Source: Willaertia magna (lineage: Eukaryota > Heterolobosea > Eutetramitea > Acrasida > Naegleriidae). From it: DNA of 17,913 bases. Positions 17,313-17,913 of the stretch are shown here, piece by piece. Made by a program: the position numbers and the translations under genes. How positions within the stretch are numbered: the first letter of the stretch is position 1; every line of letters starts with the position of its first letter. The notes below the pieces were generated by a model, which saw only the letters and a program-made list of their open reading frames with translations, made no database searches and had not been told where the DNA came from. The DNA lies in contig CADWAF010000343.1 of the NCBI GenBank assembly GCA_902984215.1, positions 1-17,913 on the forward strand. Reading direction: 5' to 3'.

Positions 17313-17913
17313 ATGATTAAAAATTTACTTTGCAATTTCCATAACAACAACCAATCTCCACTCACCAAAATCATTTTCATAACTTGTCTATTCCCACTCT
17401 TCTATTTCATTTATTGGTTTTTCTATTTTATTATTTTAAATAGTTACAATAATGGTAATCATGCCACTTATTTAATTATTCCAATTGCCATTCCACTTTC
17501 CATTATTATCTCTTTATTTTCTTATAGTTTTGATTTATTTATTTTTTGTAAAAAAAAAAATGGTCAACAAAATATTTATTCTGAGTCAACTGAAAATGCA
17601 GTTATTACAAATAATAACGAAATGAATAATAATAAAATAATAATGTTATCTATTTTTGGAATTATCATTTCATTATTTCCATTTTTATTATGTTTGATTG
17701 GATTAATTAGAAATTTAGTTGACTTGTTAAGTTTTAAAAATAAATTTGGTTGGATAAAGTTTGATGATCAATTGGGTTTAATAATTTATACATTTTTTAC
17801 AATTTTATTTTTATTTATTTTAACGTTGAGTTGCGTCTTTTTTTTTGTAAATTTAAAAAAAATTGGAAAATTTAAAAATATATTTAAAAAGAATTTTAAA
17901 AAAAATTTTAAAA
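17313..17913 (+). CDS. Four-TM membrane protein, 3' end outside the window
   Basis: From the ATG at 17313-17315 the frame stays open for 200 codons to the window edge. The ATG sits behind a nine-A run, like the other starts here. Four hydrophobic segments are visible at about residues 19-42, 53-78, 108-131 and 154-178. TM2 ends in a basic CKKK cluster, and a polar Asn/Glu-rich loop of about 25 residues follows. The final visible part is Lys/Phe/Asn-rich and probably cytoplasmic. I do not recognise the family. Low-complexity AT-rich codons dominate, but 200 codons without a stop at this base composition, plus the regular TM pattern, support a real gene. Confidence 0.7.
   Translation, partial: MIKNLLCNFHNNNQSPLTKIIFITCLFPLFYFIYWFFYFIILNSYNNGNHATYLIIPIAIPLSIIISLFSYSFDLFIFCKKKNGQQNIYSESTENAVITNNNEMNNNKIIMLSIFGIIISLFPFLLCLIGLIRNLVDLLSFKNKFGWIKFDDQLGLIIYTFFTILFLFILTLSCVFFFVNLKKIGKFKNIFKKNFKKNFK

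Noticed and set aside
1..17913. CRISPR array, operon, bacterial promoter or phage-like defence island
   Set aside because: Introns, tRNA type and protein families are eukaryotic, and no regularly spaced repeat array is present.

Overview
This is nuclear DNA from an AT-rich unicellular eukaryote. Several genes have short GT..AG introns (40-62 nt in the receptor genes, 115-178 nt in the thioesterase gene). The window also holds two nuclear-type tRNA genes and typical eukaryotic proteins: lysosomal palmitoyl-protein thioesterase, Hikeshi, TPR proteins and a Cache/class III cyclase-like receptor. Dense packing, tiny introns, the receptor-cyclase family and a PqaA/AprA-type protein suggest a heterolobosean amoeba (Naegleria or a lower-GC relative). 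A dictyostelid is the main alternative. This assignment is inference; there is no rRNA or other decisive marker.

Layout. 1-1221 (+): 3' part of a PhoPQ-activated-pathogenicity-related (PqaA/AprA-like) alpha/beta hydrolase-fold protein. 1458-2887 (+): a five-exon receptor gene that stops just after its second membrane helix. 2888 to about 5940: a block of extremely AT-rich DNA (22 G+C in 840 bases counted at 3361-4200), with one improbable 193-codon open frame at 5230-5811. 6075-6147 (+): tRNA-Lys(UUU). 6182-7563 (-): palmitoyl-protein thioesterase, three exons, with an in-frame 24-bp tandem duplication. 7793-8836 (-): a trypsin-fold protein whose catalytic His and Ser are replaced. 9128-11742 (-): the full-length paralogue of the truncated receptor, six exons, 790 residues, with Cache-type ectodomain, degenerate cyclase domain and TPR-like tail. 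11958-12077: orphan piece of a third paralogue's exon 2. 12133-13586 (-): a cysteine-motif/basic protein interrupted by an in-frame TAG. 13929-14555 (-): Hikeshi. 15026-15733 (+): two-TM protein. 15879-16784 (-): seven-TPR protein. 16912-16984 (+): elongator tRNA-Met. 17313-17913 (+): start of a four-TM protein running off the right edge.

The most notable theme is a duplicated receptor locus. Two inverted paralogues, one whole and one lacking every cytoplasmic domain, share all four intron positions of their common part, and a third fragment lies beside the whole copy. The truncated copy ends where the AT-rich block begins, so a rearrangement or insertion may have produced it. Two proteins here look like enzyme homologues that have lost catalytic residues (the cyclase domain and the S1 protease). 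The remaining genes are unrelated housekeeping or membrane genes with no sign of joint function.
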